Shown here: positions 8,023-16,720 of the stretch, piece by piece
How positions within the stretch are numbered: the stretch's first letter is position 1
How the letters are laid out: each line of letters starts with the position of its first letter
Origin: Dehalococcoidia bacterium UBA2991
GTDB taxonomy: Bacteria; Chloroflexota; Dehalococcoidia; Tepidiformales; Tepidiformaceae
NCBI GenBank assembly: GCA_002346645.1
Contig: DEAD01000012.1
Coordinates: forward strand, 1 to 64,000
Direction: 5' to 3'
DNA length: 64,000 nt
The notes under the pieces: generated by a model
The model's input: only the letters and a program-made list of their open reading frames with translations
Told to the model about the DNA's origin: nothing
Databases searched by the model: none
Made by a program: the position numbers and the translations under genes

Positions 8023-11000
8023 TCAACCTGTATTTGCCAGGGCCCGGAGTACCCGTACGAGTAAGGGCATCCATTCTGTGCCAGCTTGTTCCCGGGGAAT
8101 GCGAACTTGTTCAGGGCCTACTCGTGTTCCAGGGATGTCTAAATCGTGGACTGCTTTTCGATGTTTTTGCGTTGTGCCATTCCGTAATCTGAGGTGGAAA
8201 TTAGAAGGGCTGGTAGAAATCCGCTCGACTCCTGCTAGGCGGCCCGAAGTTTTGAGCAGCGTTACACCTAGTAGGTTTTGCACGAGTGTGGGGGGTTCTC
8301 CGAAGCGATCCCGCAGCTCCTCCTCCATTCCTGCCACGCCCTGGGGTGATTCGAGTTTAGAAACACGTTCATAGATCGCAAGGCGTGTGGCCATGTCCCC
8401 AATATAGTGCTCTGGTATGGATGCACTAATTGGGAGGTCGACGTGGGGAGGAGGAGGCAGAGACGGGGCTTCCTCGTTGAGGTCACTTTTAATTCCACCC
8501 TGTAAGGATTTAACCGCCTCTCCCACTAGACGAGAAAAAAGTTCAAAGCCGACTGCTGCGATGTGGCCGCTTTGTTCAGCACCTAGTAGGTTACCTGCTC
8601 CACGAATCTCGAGGTCGCGCAGGGCTATCTGAAAGCCACTTCCCAGGTCTGCTGCTTCGAAGATTGCAGCTAATCTCTTCCGGGCTGCCTCTGAAATTGC
8701 TCGATTGCGGTCGTATAGAAAGAAGGCGAAAGCACGACTTGAAGAGCGACCAACTCTTCCTCGCAACTGGTAAAGCTGCGCCAGACCGAACTGATTGGAG
8801 TTATTGATGATGATTGTGTTTACGTTTGGTAAATCTAGGCCACTTTCGATAATCGTCGTGCAAAGCAAAACGTCATATTCTCCCGTACTGAACTGAACCA
8901 TTACTCGTTCGAGCTGCTCCTCTGGCATCTGGCCGTGACAGACGGCAATCTCTGCCTCCGGCACAAGATCTCGCAGCCGGTGCGCGATCTGCTCTATGTT
9001 TTGCACGCGGTTATGCACGAAGTAGATCTGACCACCCCGCTCCATCTCCCTCACGATGGCTTCTCGTACGATCTGGTTGTCCCAGCCTGTCACGTAGGTG
9101 CGAATAGGTAACCGCTCCTCAGGCGGTGTCGCTACCATCGATGTGTCCCGGATGCCTGCCAGTGACATTTGCAGGGTTCGGGGTATCGGTGTTGCTGACA
9201 TGGTGAGAGTGTCAACCTCGGCTCTCATCTGACGAAAGCGTTCTTTGTGGGCGACTCCGAACCGCTGTTCTTCGTCTATTACTACTAGGCCAAGGTCTTT
9301 GAAGGACACGTCTTTCTGTAGGAGTCGGTGCGTTCCAATTGCGATGTCGATGTCCCCTCTTGCGATTTGAGCTACTAGATCTCGTTGTTCGCGGGAGCTC
9401 CGGAATCTGGAAAGCACACCGATCTCCACAGGGAACCCCCGCATTCGCTCCAGGAACGTCTGGCCGTGTTGTTCAGCAAGAACTGTTGTTGGCACGAGGA
9501 CTGCTACTTGGCGGCCGGCCATGACTGCCTTGAATGCTGCCCTTACTGCAACTTCGGTTTTTCCATACCCGACATCTCCTGCGATGAGTCGGTCCATTGG
9601 CCTGGGGGATTCCATATCTTTTTTCACATCTGTAATGGCCTGAAGCTGGTCTGATGTCTCTACGAAGGGGAAGGCGCCCTCCATCTCAATTTGCCAGGGT
9701 CCATCCTCTGTGCAGGCATCACCCTTTGCCACTGCACGTCGTGCATACAGCTCGACCAATTCTTGAGCGATTTCTGCTACAGCCCGTTGCACCCGCCGTT
9801 TTGTGTTAGCCCAATCTTGCGATCCTAGTCGCGTTAATGTTGGTGGTCGGTCGCTAGGGCCAACGTAAGTGCTTACTGCATCCAGTTGGTCGCTAGGAAC
9901 AAAAAGCCGGTCACCCTCGGCATACTCGAGCTCTAGGTATTCGCGTTCCACCCCGTCCATTGTGCGTCGAGTAAGCCCTCGAAAACGTGCGATTCCGTGG
10001 TCTATGTGCACGACTGAATTGCCTGGTTGTAGTGTTGTCAGGATGCTTGGTGTGATTCCCAGGCGGCTTCGTTGTGGACGGCGTGTACGCCTAAGCCCAA
10101 ACACTTCTTCGTCACTAATGAGGGCGAAGGTCTCACCTAATAGAAATCCCCCGCTTGCTGTGGCGGGCACGATCGCAATCTCACCTGGCTGTGGAACCTC
10201 TTGGAGTACATTGAAGAGATGCAAGTCAACCCCTTCCTGCTCCATTAATTCTGCTAATCGCAGGGCCTGCTGCGAAGCTAGCACTACCGCACGTCCCTCC
10301 TCGGCCCACTGGTTCGCTTGACGAACCACTTCTTTGATGCGACCTCCAAAGGCCGGGGTGGTGGTAAAAGGAAGCGTCTCCGCTCCTAGCTCTTCTGTTC
10401 CGAAACGGGCTAACTCTATCTGGTTTTCATGTCCGTCTAGCAACGAAGTAAGTGCCGCGGGTTGAAGCCCCAGTTCGGGTAGGCCCTCTGGGATTTCCCC
10501 CCGACGTTCCAGTGTCTCTCTGGCTTCTTTCTGATGTTGCATGTGCATCATCAGAGCCTCGGCCCCCTCCTGGCGTTCAACCAACACCAAAAGGCTCTTC
10601 TTATTTAGATAATCGAAGATGGTGGCACGGTTCAACAACGGTTCGAAATACCTCGGGAAGCTGCTGCGTTCACCTTTTCCGAGAAGCTCTAGTTCCTGGC
10701 CGATAGCCTCTGCCGGCTCTCCGTTGAAGGTGATTTGCTCTCCTAGCTCACGGGCGATTGCCTGTGCTGCTGGTCCATGACTTGCTAATGGTGGCAATGT
10801 CGCTGCCTTGATCTGCTCGATGCTACGTTGAGTCTTTAGGTCGATCCTTCGGATACTTGCAACGGTGTCCCCGAAGAACTCGATCCGCAATGGTTCCTCA
10901 GATCTGGCCGGAAATACATCGAGGATGCCCCCTCTTCGGGCGGCTACCCCAGGCATTTCTGCAAGGGCCTCGAAGCGATACCCGATTGTCTCCAGGGATC

Positions 11001-11451
11001 GCTGTAGATCTTCTGGTGAAAGAGTCGCCCCATTGACCACCTCTGCTCCTTCTACAGCTGCATTGGCTCCTACTCGGAATTCGGCTGCAGCTGCCCACGA
11101 GGTCACGACGATTGAACGCTCTGCTTCCTGCAGCTGCCGTAGGGCCTCGTTGCTTTCCGCGATATGGGAGGGATCATCTTCGACGAGCTCATAGGGGAGA
11201 TGATCCCCTGCGGGTAAATGGGCGATGGGAATGTCATTGGTGTATAGGGTGAGTTCCTCTGCTAACAATGCTGCCTGGCCGGGACTCGCTGCCATGACCA
11301 GCGTTGCTTGTTCGCGGCCAGCAGCTAGAGCGGCGATGGTTGCAGGCTTTGCTGCGTCTAAGGTTCCAAGAACTAGTGGGCCCTGGATGGCAGCAATCTC
11401 GGTGAGGTAATTCTCGACAATGGGTCGAATGCCTGCTAATTCGTTCGACAT
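8023..11451 (-). CDS. mfd: Transcription-repair coupling factor Mfd
   Basis: The 1142-residue protein is full length for Mfd, which removes RNA polymerase stalled at DNA lesions and recruits UvrA. Domains in order are an N-terminal UvrB-homology region (about residues 1-330), a CarD-like RNA polymerase interaction domain beginning with PGNSVVHIDHGIARFRGL (about 487), a RecG-like helicase with Walker A GDVGYGKTE (about 620) and DEEQRFG box, and a C-terminal TRCF domain that binds UvrA. A 72-76 nt spacer with a hairpin separates it from glcF upstream. The start ATG has only a weak GGGG ribosome site. Confidence 0.97.
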   Translation of the reverse strand: MSNELAGIRPIVENYLTEIAAIQGPLVLGTLDAAKPATIAALAAGREQATLVMAASPGQAALLAEELTLYTNDIPIAHLPAGDHLPYELVEDDPSHIAESNEALRQLQEAERSIVVTSWAAAAEFRVGANAAVEGAEVVNGATLSPEDLQRSLETIGYRFEALAEMPGVAARRGGILDVFPARSEEPLRIEFFGDTVASIRRIDLKTQRSIEQIKAATLPPLASHGPAAQAIARELGEQITFNGEPAEAIGQELELLGKGERSSFPRYFEPLLNRATIFDYLNKKSLLVLVERQEGAEALMMHMQHQKEARETLERRGEIPEGLPELGLQPAALTSLLDGHENQIELARFGTEELGAETLPFTTTPAFGGRIKEVVRQANQWAEEGRAVVLASQQALRLAELMEQEGVDLHLFNVLQEVPQPGEIAIVPATASGGFLLGETFALISDEEVFGLRRTRRPQRSRLGITPSILTTLQPGNSVVHIDHGIARFRGLTRRTMDGVEREYLELEYAEGDRLFVPSDQLDAVSTYVGPSDRPPTLTRLGSQDWANTKRRVQRAVAEIAQELVELYARRAVAKGDACTEDGPWQIEMEGAFPFVETSDQLQAITDVKKDMESPRPMDRLIAGDVGYGKTEVAVRAAFKAVMAGRQVAVLVPTTVLAEQHGQTFLERMRGFPVEIGVLSRFRSSREQRDLVAQIARGDIDIAIGTHRLLQKDVSFKDLGLVVIDEEQRFGVAHKERFRQMRAEVDTLTMSATPIPRTLQMSLAGIRDTSMVATPPEERLPIRTYVTGWDNQIVREAIVREMERGGQIYFVHNRVQNIEQIAHRLRDLVPEAEIAVCHGQMPEEQLERVMVQFSTGEYDVLLCTTIIESGLDLPNVNTIIINNSNQFGLAQLYQLRGRVGRSSSRAFAFFLYDRNRAISEAARKRLAAIFEAADLGSGFQIALRDLEIRGAGNLLGAEQSGHIAAVGFELFSRLVGEAVKSLQGGIKSDLNEEAPSLPPPPHVDLPISASIPEHYIGDMATRLAIYERVSKLESPQGVAGMEEELRDRFGEPPTLVQNLLGVTLLKTSGRLAGVERISTSPSNFHLRLRNGTTQKHRKAVHDLDIPGTRVGPEQVRIPREQAGTEWMPLLVRVLRALANTG

Positions 11452-11472
11452 GGCTTACCCCAACACCTCTTG

Positions 11473-11495
11473 GCCCGAGCGCAAAACGCTCGGGC
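11473..11495 (-). terminator. GC-rich perfect hairpin between glcF and mfd
   Basis: A 9-bp perfect inverted repeat (GCCCGAGCG / CGCTCGGGC) with a 5-nt loop lies 34 nt after the glcF stop on the minus strand. No T-tract follows it in that direction, so it is either an atypical terminator or a structure in the mfd leader. Confidence 0.4.
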
Positions 11496-11529
11496 TGAGC
11501 CACACTGTAGGACAGGGAACAGGGTGGTG

Positions 11530-12831
11530 CTACGGACTTCGGGTTGAAGTGGCTTGTGCTTCGTCGAGAAATTCTGCCAGGTGCAAGACTCGAGCCTCTA
11601 TACCTGCCTCGCGTATGGCTGCTTCATACTGCATTTGACAACCTGGGTTGGCAGTCACAATCAAGTCTGGTTTGTGTTTTGCGAATTCCAATGCTTTCCG
11701 CTGCCGTAGCTCCGCTGACATAGCTGGTTGCAATAGGCTGTAGATACCCGCAGCCCCGCAGCATAAATCTGCTCCATCTGTCTCGACTAACTCGCAGTCC
11801 TCAATCGCTCCAAGAAGGGTTCGAGGTTCCGTGCTGATGCCCTGAGCGTGGGCGAGGTGGCAGGCATCTTGGTAGGTCACTTTTGCTGGTAGTCGTCCTA
11901 CTGGCAATGTGCGTCCGACTAAATATTCGCTAAAGTCGAGAACTTTTGCGGCTATTGCTTGGGCGCGCTCTGCGAATTTGGAGTCGCCTTCCAATAGGTC
12001 CCCATACTCTTTCATAGCTGCCCCACATCCGGCTGCATTGACAAGAATTGTTTTTGCACTGGAAGCTTCGAATGCAGAAATATTTAGCCTGGCGAGGCGC
12101 CGTGCTTCCTCCAGGTCGCCGTCATGGGCACTAAGGGCACCGCAGCAAGTCTGGTTCCTGGGTGCGAATACGTGGGTGCCGCTGCGTTCTAGGACTCGCA
12201 CTGTGGAACGGTGAACATCGCCAAATAGTTCTCCCATGACACACCCTGTGAAAAGGGCGACATCCCCTTCCTCATGCTTGTTGTTAGGGCGGAAAGGTCG
12301 CCCTGGTCGGCCAAGTTGGGCTTCGAGTAGGCCTATTGGTCCCATGAAACGGAGGAGCCCTGATGCTCGCAATAATTTTCGTAGTGGAGATCTAGCGAAG
12401 AAACGAACTGGTGCCAGAAGCGTGGCTAGTACTCTCGTTCTTCCTATTACCTGTCTTAATACCAAACGTCGGAAAGTACGCCCCCAGCTTTTTGAAGGTG
12501 GAGCTGCTTGGAGCTGCGCCCGGGCTTTTTCCATGATTTGGCCGTATGGAACACCACTTGGGCAAACTGCTTCGCATGCCCGGCACTGTAGGCAGAGCTC
12601 CCAATGTTCCTGCACCGTCTCTGTGAGCGGGATGCGCTCTTCTGCCACCGCTCGTGCCAGGTGGATTCGGCCCCGAGGAGATTCAACCTCAAGTCCTGTA
12701 ATTGCGTACGTTGGGCATGAGTTCACGCACAAGCCACAGTGAACGCATTTTGCAAGGTCCGCTGTGTTGGGGGCATCTTCTGCGAGTGGCCAGCCAGTCA
12801 CTTCAAAGGCCTCCAACGAAGCGGCCTGCAT
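11530..12831 (-). CDS. glcF: Glycolate oxidase iron-sulfur subunit GlcF
   Basis: The 433-residue protein is the electron-transfer subunit of glycolate oxidase (glycolate to glyoxylate). Two 4Fe-4S motifs lie near the N-terminus, CVHCGLCVNSCP (about residues 32-43) and CLQCRACEAVCP (about 81-92). Two CCG cysteine-rich domains follow, with TCCGALSAHDG and LCCGAAGIYS. It is last in the operon, overlapping glcE by 29 nt if ATG 12831 is the start. It probably passes electrons from the GlcD/GlcE flavins to the respiratory chain at the membrane. Confidence 0.93.
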   Translation of the reverse strand: MQAASLEAFEVTGWPLAEDAPNTADLAKCVHCGLCVNSCPTYAITGLEVESPRGRIHLARAVAEERIPLTETVQEHWELCLQCRACEAVCPSGVPYGQIMEKARAQLQAAPPSKSWGRTFRRLVLRQVIGRTRVLATLLAPVRFFARSPLRKLLRASGLLRFMGPIGLLEAQLGRPGRPFRPNNKHEEGDVALFTGCVMGELFGDVHRSTVRVLERSGTHVFAPRNQTCCGALSAHDGDLEEARRLARLNISAFEASSAKTILVNAAGCGAAMKEYGDLLEGDSKFAERAQAIAAKVLDFSEYLVGRTLPVGRLPAKVTYQDACHLAHAQGISTEPRTLLGAIEDCELVETDGADLCCGAAGIYSLLQPAMSAELRQRKALEFAKHKPDLIVTANPGCQMQYEAAIREAGIEARVLHLAEFLDEAQATSTRSP

Positions 12832-13981
12832 TCAGCCGGTTGTAGGGATCGAAAGCAGATTTGACGGCTGCCATTCGCTGAAAATTTTGAGAAGTTCCCC
12901 ATGTATCAATTGCTCCCCGCATTTCATCGGGGATACGTTCTGCCACGACTATTCCACTGTCCTTTGCCAGCTCGGTTCGAAGTGCACCAATCGTTGCGGC
13001 CACCGCGTCTGCATGCGGGATAGATTGGGCGTTCCAGGTAGTTCGCACTTCTCGAGCCAATGGCCGAACTAAAATCTGGGATGGTGCTAACTTTTCCAAC
13101 GCCTTGGTTGTGGACGCTATGGCGGAGGTAGGACAGGAAGCTCTTAGAGTTAGAACGTCTTTTTCCCCGAATCCGAGGTCCCGTACCTCGAGGTAGTCCT
13201 TTTCACTAGATAAAACCAGGTCGGTTGCTGCGAGTTTTTTAGCCTTGGATACGGCTCTTTGGGAAAGGCGAAGAGTTCCATGCCAGTCCCCCTTTTTCTT
13301 GGTGAGGTCCAGTAACTCAGGGCGTAGGTCAGCTCGTAGGAATTTTTCGGCCAGCGCTTGCCCGGCTGCCAGCGAATCCAATTCGCATTGTAAGTCGATA
13401 GTTTCGGTTAGAGGAAAAACTCTTAGCGCCACGGAAGTGACGATGCCGATTGTTCCCAGAGACCCGCTCCAAAGTCGCATTAGATCGTAACCAGTTACAT
13501 TTTTTACGACCCGTCCTCCGGCTTTTACCAACTCACTATCTGCTCGCAGGACGGTCATTCCTAATACGAAGTCGCGCGGAAGACCGTATCGAGTTCGTAC
13601 TGGGCCGCCTATTCCTACTGCGAGTCCTCCACCAAGCGTGACTTCTTCGGAATGAGGTGGATCGAAGGGTAAACATTGGCCTGATTCTGCTAATTGCGCC
13701 CCGAGTTCCCCGAGTGTCACACCTGCAGGGGCGACAGCAGTTAGATCAGTGGGTTCGTGCTCCACCTCGCCTTGGAGGGCCTTTTTTAGAAACACCAGGC
13801 TGAACGGTCTGTTGGGTGCGTTTCCTAGGGCCAGCTGTGTACCTCCGCCGACTGGTACCAGAGTCCGCTCGTTCCGGTCGCCAACGAGGTCGCGCAATTC
13901 AGGAATGGTAGCTGGAGTGTGAATTGATTCGGGTGCACAGCCTGCGACTACAGAGGGGATGCGAGGTTTTACTTTAGACAT
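12803..13981 (-). CDS. glcE: Glycolate oxidase FAD-binding subunit GlcE
   Basis: This 392-residue FAD-binding oxidoreductase of the FAD_binding_4 family is the second flavoprotein subunit of glycolate oxidase. The PP-loop region TLVPVGGGTQLALG and the VVKNVTGYDLMRL segment, both typical of GlcE, are present. The ATG at 13979-13981 is chosen because it overlaps the glcD stop by 8 nt; the frame is open for 41 more codons upstream inside glcD. Its C-terminus FDPYNRLNAGRF is the standard ending of this family. The order glcD-glcE-glcF matches classical glc operons. Confidence 0.93.
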   Translation of the reverse strand: MSKVKPRIPSVVAGCAPESIHTPATIPELRDLVGDRNERTLVPVGGGTQLALGNAPNRPFSLVFLKKALQGEVEHEPTDLTAVAPAGVTLGELGAQLAESGQCLPFDPPHSEEVTLGGGLAVGIGGPVRTRYGLPRDFVLGMTVLRADSELVKAGGRVVKNVTGYDLMRLWSGSLGTIGIVTSVALRVFPLTETIDLQCELDSLAAGQALAEKFLRADLRPELLDLTKKKGDWHGTLRLSQRAVSKAKKLAATDLVLSSEKDYLEVRDLGFGEKDVLTLRASCPTSAIASTTKALEKLAPSQILVRPLAREVRTTWNAQSIPHADAVAATIGALRTELAKDSGIVVAERIPDEMRGAIDTWGTSQNFQRMAAVKSAFDPYNRLNAGRFVGGL

Positions 13982-15422
13982 AAGCTTCCGGGCCGGCAGC
14001 CTGCAATGCACCCTTCTGATGTGCCATCTCTCCGCAGCCGGTCCCTTCAGGCAGTACTTTGCAGGGGTTAAAGGTGCCGCTGTTCCCGAAGATTTCTCGT
14101 ACACGTCGCATGTTTTCCAGGTCGGTTTCGCTGTAGAGCAATGGCATAAAGCGATTCTTTTCGTAACCTACGCCGTGCTCTCCAGTGAGAGCCCCACCTG
14201 CATCGACGCACACCTGCATGATTTCGGCACCTGCTTCCAAAACTTTCGCGGTAGATCCCTCGTCTCGCTCGTCGAAGAGAAGGCAAGGATGCAGGTTGCC
14301 ATCCCCAGCATGGAAGACGTTTGCCACGGGAAATTTGTACTTCTGGCTTATGCGGGAGACTTCACCCATCGTCTCCACCAGCTTTGAGCGGGGGACAACC
14401 CCGTCAAGGAGGTAATAGTTGGGGGCAATCCTACCTAAGGCTCCGATTGCCCCCTTTCTCCCTTTCCACAATTGCGTGCGCTCGTTCGCTTCTGTTGCAG
14501 TGCGGATCTCAGTTGCACCATGCTTGTTGCAGGCGGCCCGTGCCTCTTGTACTTGTTCCTGTACGAGTTCTTCTATCCCATCAAGTTCGATTAATAGCAC
14601 AGCACCGGCATTTGGTGGATAACCGCAACGAAGCCCCTCTTCTGCTGCTTGTAGTGTTACTCGGTCCATCATTTCCAGGGCTGCAGGAACTAGTCCTGCT
14701 CCGATTACTGCTGAGACTGTTTCGCTTGCGTGTTCTACGTCGTCAAAAATGGCAAGAAGAGTAACTACTGTCTCTGGAATGGGGAGTAACCGTACGGCCA
14801 CTTTGGTTGCGATTCCCAGCGTACCCTCGGATCCAATGAACAGCCCACGCAGATCGTATCCAGTTGAGTCAGGGCCGTAGCTCCCCAGCCACTCTAACTC
14901 GCCGCTTGCAGTAACTACCTCCATACCAACCACATGGTTTGTTGTTACCCCCAAGGCGAGGCAGTGTGGCCCCCCTGCGTTCTCAGCTACGTTTCCACCA
15001 ATTGTGCAAGCCTTCTGGCTGCTAGGGTCGGGTGCATAGAAAAGGCCATGTTCGGCGGCGATTTCTGAAAGTTGGATATTGGGGGCCCCAGGTTCGACTA
15101 GCGCAGTGCGTTCTAGGGGGTCCACATTAAGGATGCGGCGCATTCTTGCTGTTCCTACTATGACTCCTTGGCGAGCAGGGATAGCTCCGCCGCTAAGGCC
15201 TGTACCCGCCCCCCTTGGTGTGACAGGGACCTCATGGGTGTTGCAGGCGTGCACAACTCCTTGCACTTCTTCCGTATTCGCTGGAAAGACCACTGCTTCT
15301 GGCAACGCTCGATCGATGGTGCCATCGAGTTCATAGACAAGTAGGTCTTCGGGTTTGTGCAGCAAGTTTTCGCTACCTACCAAGTTGCGAAGTTCATCCA
15401 GTAACTTGGTGCTCATACTCAT
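13974..15422 (-). CDS. glcD: Glycolate oxidase FAD-linked subunit GlcD
   Basis: The 482-residue catalytic flavoprotein oxidises glycolate (or D-lactate). The FAD-binding motif VTPRGAGTGLSGGAIPA is near residue 65, CTIGGNVAENAGGPH near 140, and the C-terminal FAD-linked oxidase domain includes VFHAGDGNLHP and GGALTGEHGVG. Its ATG overlaps the stop of the Fur-family gene upstream (ATGA), so its translation is coupled to that regulator. This coupling is unusual and suggests iron or peroxide control of the whole glc operon, which encodes Fe-S and H2O2-related functions (inference). Confidence 0.95.
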   Translation of the reverse strand: MSMSTKLLDELRNLVGSENLLHKPEDLLVYELDGTIDRALPEAVVFPANTEEVQGVVHACNTHEVPVTPRGAGTGLSGGAIPARQGVIVGTARMRRILNVDPLERTALVEPGAPNIQLSEIAAEHGLFYAPDPSSQKACTIGGNVAENAGGPHCLALGVTTNHVVGMEVVTASGELEWLGSYGPDSTGYDLRGLFIGSEGTLGIATKVAVRLLPIPETVVTLLAIFDDVEHASETVSAVIGAGLVPAALEMMDRVTLQAAEEGLRCGYPPNAGAVLLIELDGIEELVQEQVQEARAACNKHGATEIRTATEANERTQLWKGRKGAIGALGRIAPNYYLLDGVVPRSKLVETMGEVSRISQKYKFPVANVFHAGDGNLHPCLLFDERDEGSTAKVLEAGAEIMQVCVDAGGALTGEHGVGYEKNRFMPLLYSETDLENMRRVREIFGNSGTFNPCKVLPEGTGCGEMAHQKGALQAAGPEAYV

Positions 15423-15853
15423 GACGTAGGTTTTTCTCGGCAGGTCTTACAAAGCCCAAAGATAGCGAAATGCTGAAGGTCCGCTTCGAAACCGAAATCG
15501 TTTGAAACCTCTTCTGCGAGTCCGTCCAAGTAGGTGTGGTCTAGTACTTGCATTTTGCGACAGCCCGAGCAGATAAGGTGGTGATGGGCTTCGCCCGAGG
15601 ACCATTCGAAAAGCAAGTCATCGCCGCCCATATCAGTTGCTGTGGCTAGGCCTAGGCGCCTCAACATTTCTACGGTTCGGTAAACGGTGCTTAGGTCTAC
15701 TACTGGATAGACCTTGCGGACCTCCTCTGCGATCTCAGAAGCGCTCAAGTGCCGCCCGGCATGGCGCAGAGCCGAAGCAACGAGCAATCGCTGGGGGGTA
15801 ACGCGGAATCCAGCCTCGCGCAGTGTTGTTGCTGTTTCTTGTTCGCAAGCCAT
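15419..15853 (-). CDS. Fur-family transcriptional regulator (Fur/PerR/Zur type)
   Basis: The 144-residue protein has the Fur layout: an N-terminal winged helix (RVTPQRLLVASALR, then the DNA-recognition segment LSTVYRTVEMLRRLGL) and a C-terminal dimerisation domain. Regulatory-metal ligands are plausible in AHHHLIC, and the structural zinc site is formed by CSGC and CKTC. Whether it senses Fe, Zn or peroxide cannot be read from sequence. It is first in a four-gene unit with glcDEF and overlaps glcD by 4 nt. A 13-nt palindrome lies 4 nt upstream of its ATG, consistent with autoregulation. No Shine-Dalgarno is visible. Confidence 0.9.
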   Translation of the reverse strand: MACEQETATTLREAGFRVTPQRLLVASALRHAGRHLSASEIAEEVRKVYPVVDLSTVYRTVEMLRRLGLATATDMGGDDLLFEWSSGEAHHHLICSGCRKMQVLDHTYLDGLAEEVSNDFGFEADLQHFAIFGLCKTCREKPTS

Positions 15854-15857
15854 GGGA

Positions 15858-15870
15858 TAGACCTAGTCTA
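15858..15870. promoter_or_regulatory. Palindrome TAGACCTAGTCTA, candidate Fur-family operator
   Basis: A perfect 5-3-5 palindrome (TAGAC-CTA-GTCTA) lies directly upstream of the Fur-family start codon. It overlaps the position where a core promoter would have to be. Its sequence is not the canonical Fur or PerR box, so it is a candidate only. Confidence 0.35.
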
Positions 15871-15927
15871 CAGGCGTATCCAAGCGCTTCTAGATGGGAT
15901 GAAGGGGAAAGGTAGGGTTTTGGGTTC

Positions 15928-16254
15928 CTACCAGATACCAAGCGCCATCTTTACGTCTTCGCTAGCCATCGTTTTGGGGTCCCAAGGTGGGTTCCAAACG
16001 ATTTCTACGTCCACATCGTCTACTCCTGGTAGGTCCTTGACCTTGGCGTAGACGGCTCCCCGGATAATGGGTCCCATCGGGCAGCCTGGACTTGTGAGGG
16101 TCATCTTCACATTTACTGTTCCGTTGTCCCATTCGATGTCGTAGACGAGACCAAGATCGACAATGCTCATGTCGATCTCGGGGTCTTTTACCTCGCGAAC
16201 GCGCTCCCGTAGCTCTTCGTCGGTTGGTCGGGTTTTTGTCTCGGTGTCTGCCAT
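15928..16254 (-). CDS. sufT: SufT/PaaD-like DUF59 Fe-S assembly factor
   Basis: This 108-residue DUF59 (MIP18-type) protein helps mature Fe-S proteins. The core VKDPEIDMSIVDLGLVYDI and the TSPGCPMGPII motif with its reactive Cys are present. Placement directly after sufU supports the SufT assignment over the phenylacetate-pathway paralog PaaD. The ribosome site AAGGAGGG is strong, and the start lies 1 nt after the sufU stop. It is the last suf gene; a 74-nt gap follows before the Fur-family gene. Confidence 0.92.
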   Translation of the reverse strand: MADTETKTRPTDEELRERVREVKDPEIDMSIVDLGLVYDIEWDNGTVNVKMTLTSPGCPMGPIIRGAVYAKVKDLPGVDDVDVEIVWNPPWDPKTMASEDVKMALGIW

Positions 16255-16255
16255 T

Positions 16256-16720
16256 TCACCCTCCTTGTGGGGCTATTGGTTCGGTGTTGGTGTTCTCCAG
16301 GGCCTCTTTCAGCACTTTCCAAGAAAGGAGGGCGCACTTCACTCGTACGGGGAACTTTGCCACCCCTTGCAGGGCTTCGAGATCCCCCAGGGCAGGATCT
16401 GGTTCTGCGGACTCCAGCAATAGTGCTTCGAAAAGCTGCATTATTCGATGGGCATCTGCGATCGTTCCTCCGCAGATTCGCTCAGTCATCATTGAAGCGC
16501 TGGATTGGCTGATTGAGCACCCCTGGCCTCTGAAAGCCATCTCGCAGATAACATCCCCTTCGATCGATACGTCTAATTGGATCTCATCTCCGCAAACAGG
16601 GTTGGCTCCTTCAGCAAAGTGGGTAGGGGAGCCCAGGGAGCCAGCATTGCGAGGCTTCCTATAGTGATCGAGGATCACTTCGCGATATAGCTCGTCAAAC
16701 TGCGGTTCGGCTATCGACAT
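16256..16720 (-). CDS. sufU: Fe-S cluster assembly protein SufU
   Basis: SufU (154 residues) is the zinc-bound sulfur acceptor that takes persulfide from SufS in systems lacking SufE. Three conserved Cys are seen in NPVCGDE, GQGCSISQ and VKCALL, and the Asp in GDEIQLDV is the fourth zinc ligand typical of SufU. The start ATG at 16718-16720 overlaps the end of sufS by 26 nt; a further 11 codons are open upstream within sufS but lack similarity. No sufE or iscU is present, consistent with the Gram-positive-type SUF pathway. Confidence 0.93.
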   Translation of the reverse strand: MSIAEPQFDELYREVILDHYRKPRNAGSLGSPTHFAEGANPVCGDEIQLDVSIEGDVICEMAFRGQGCSISQSSASMMTERICGGTIADAHRIMQLFEALLLESAEPDPALGDLEALQGVAKFPVRVKCALLSWKVLKEALENTNTEPIAPQGG

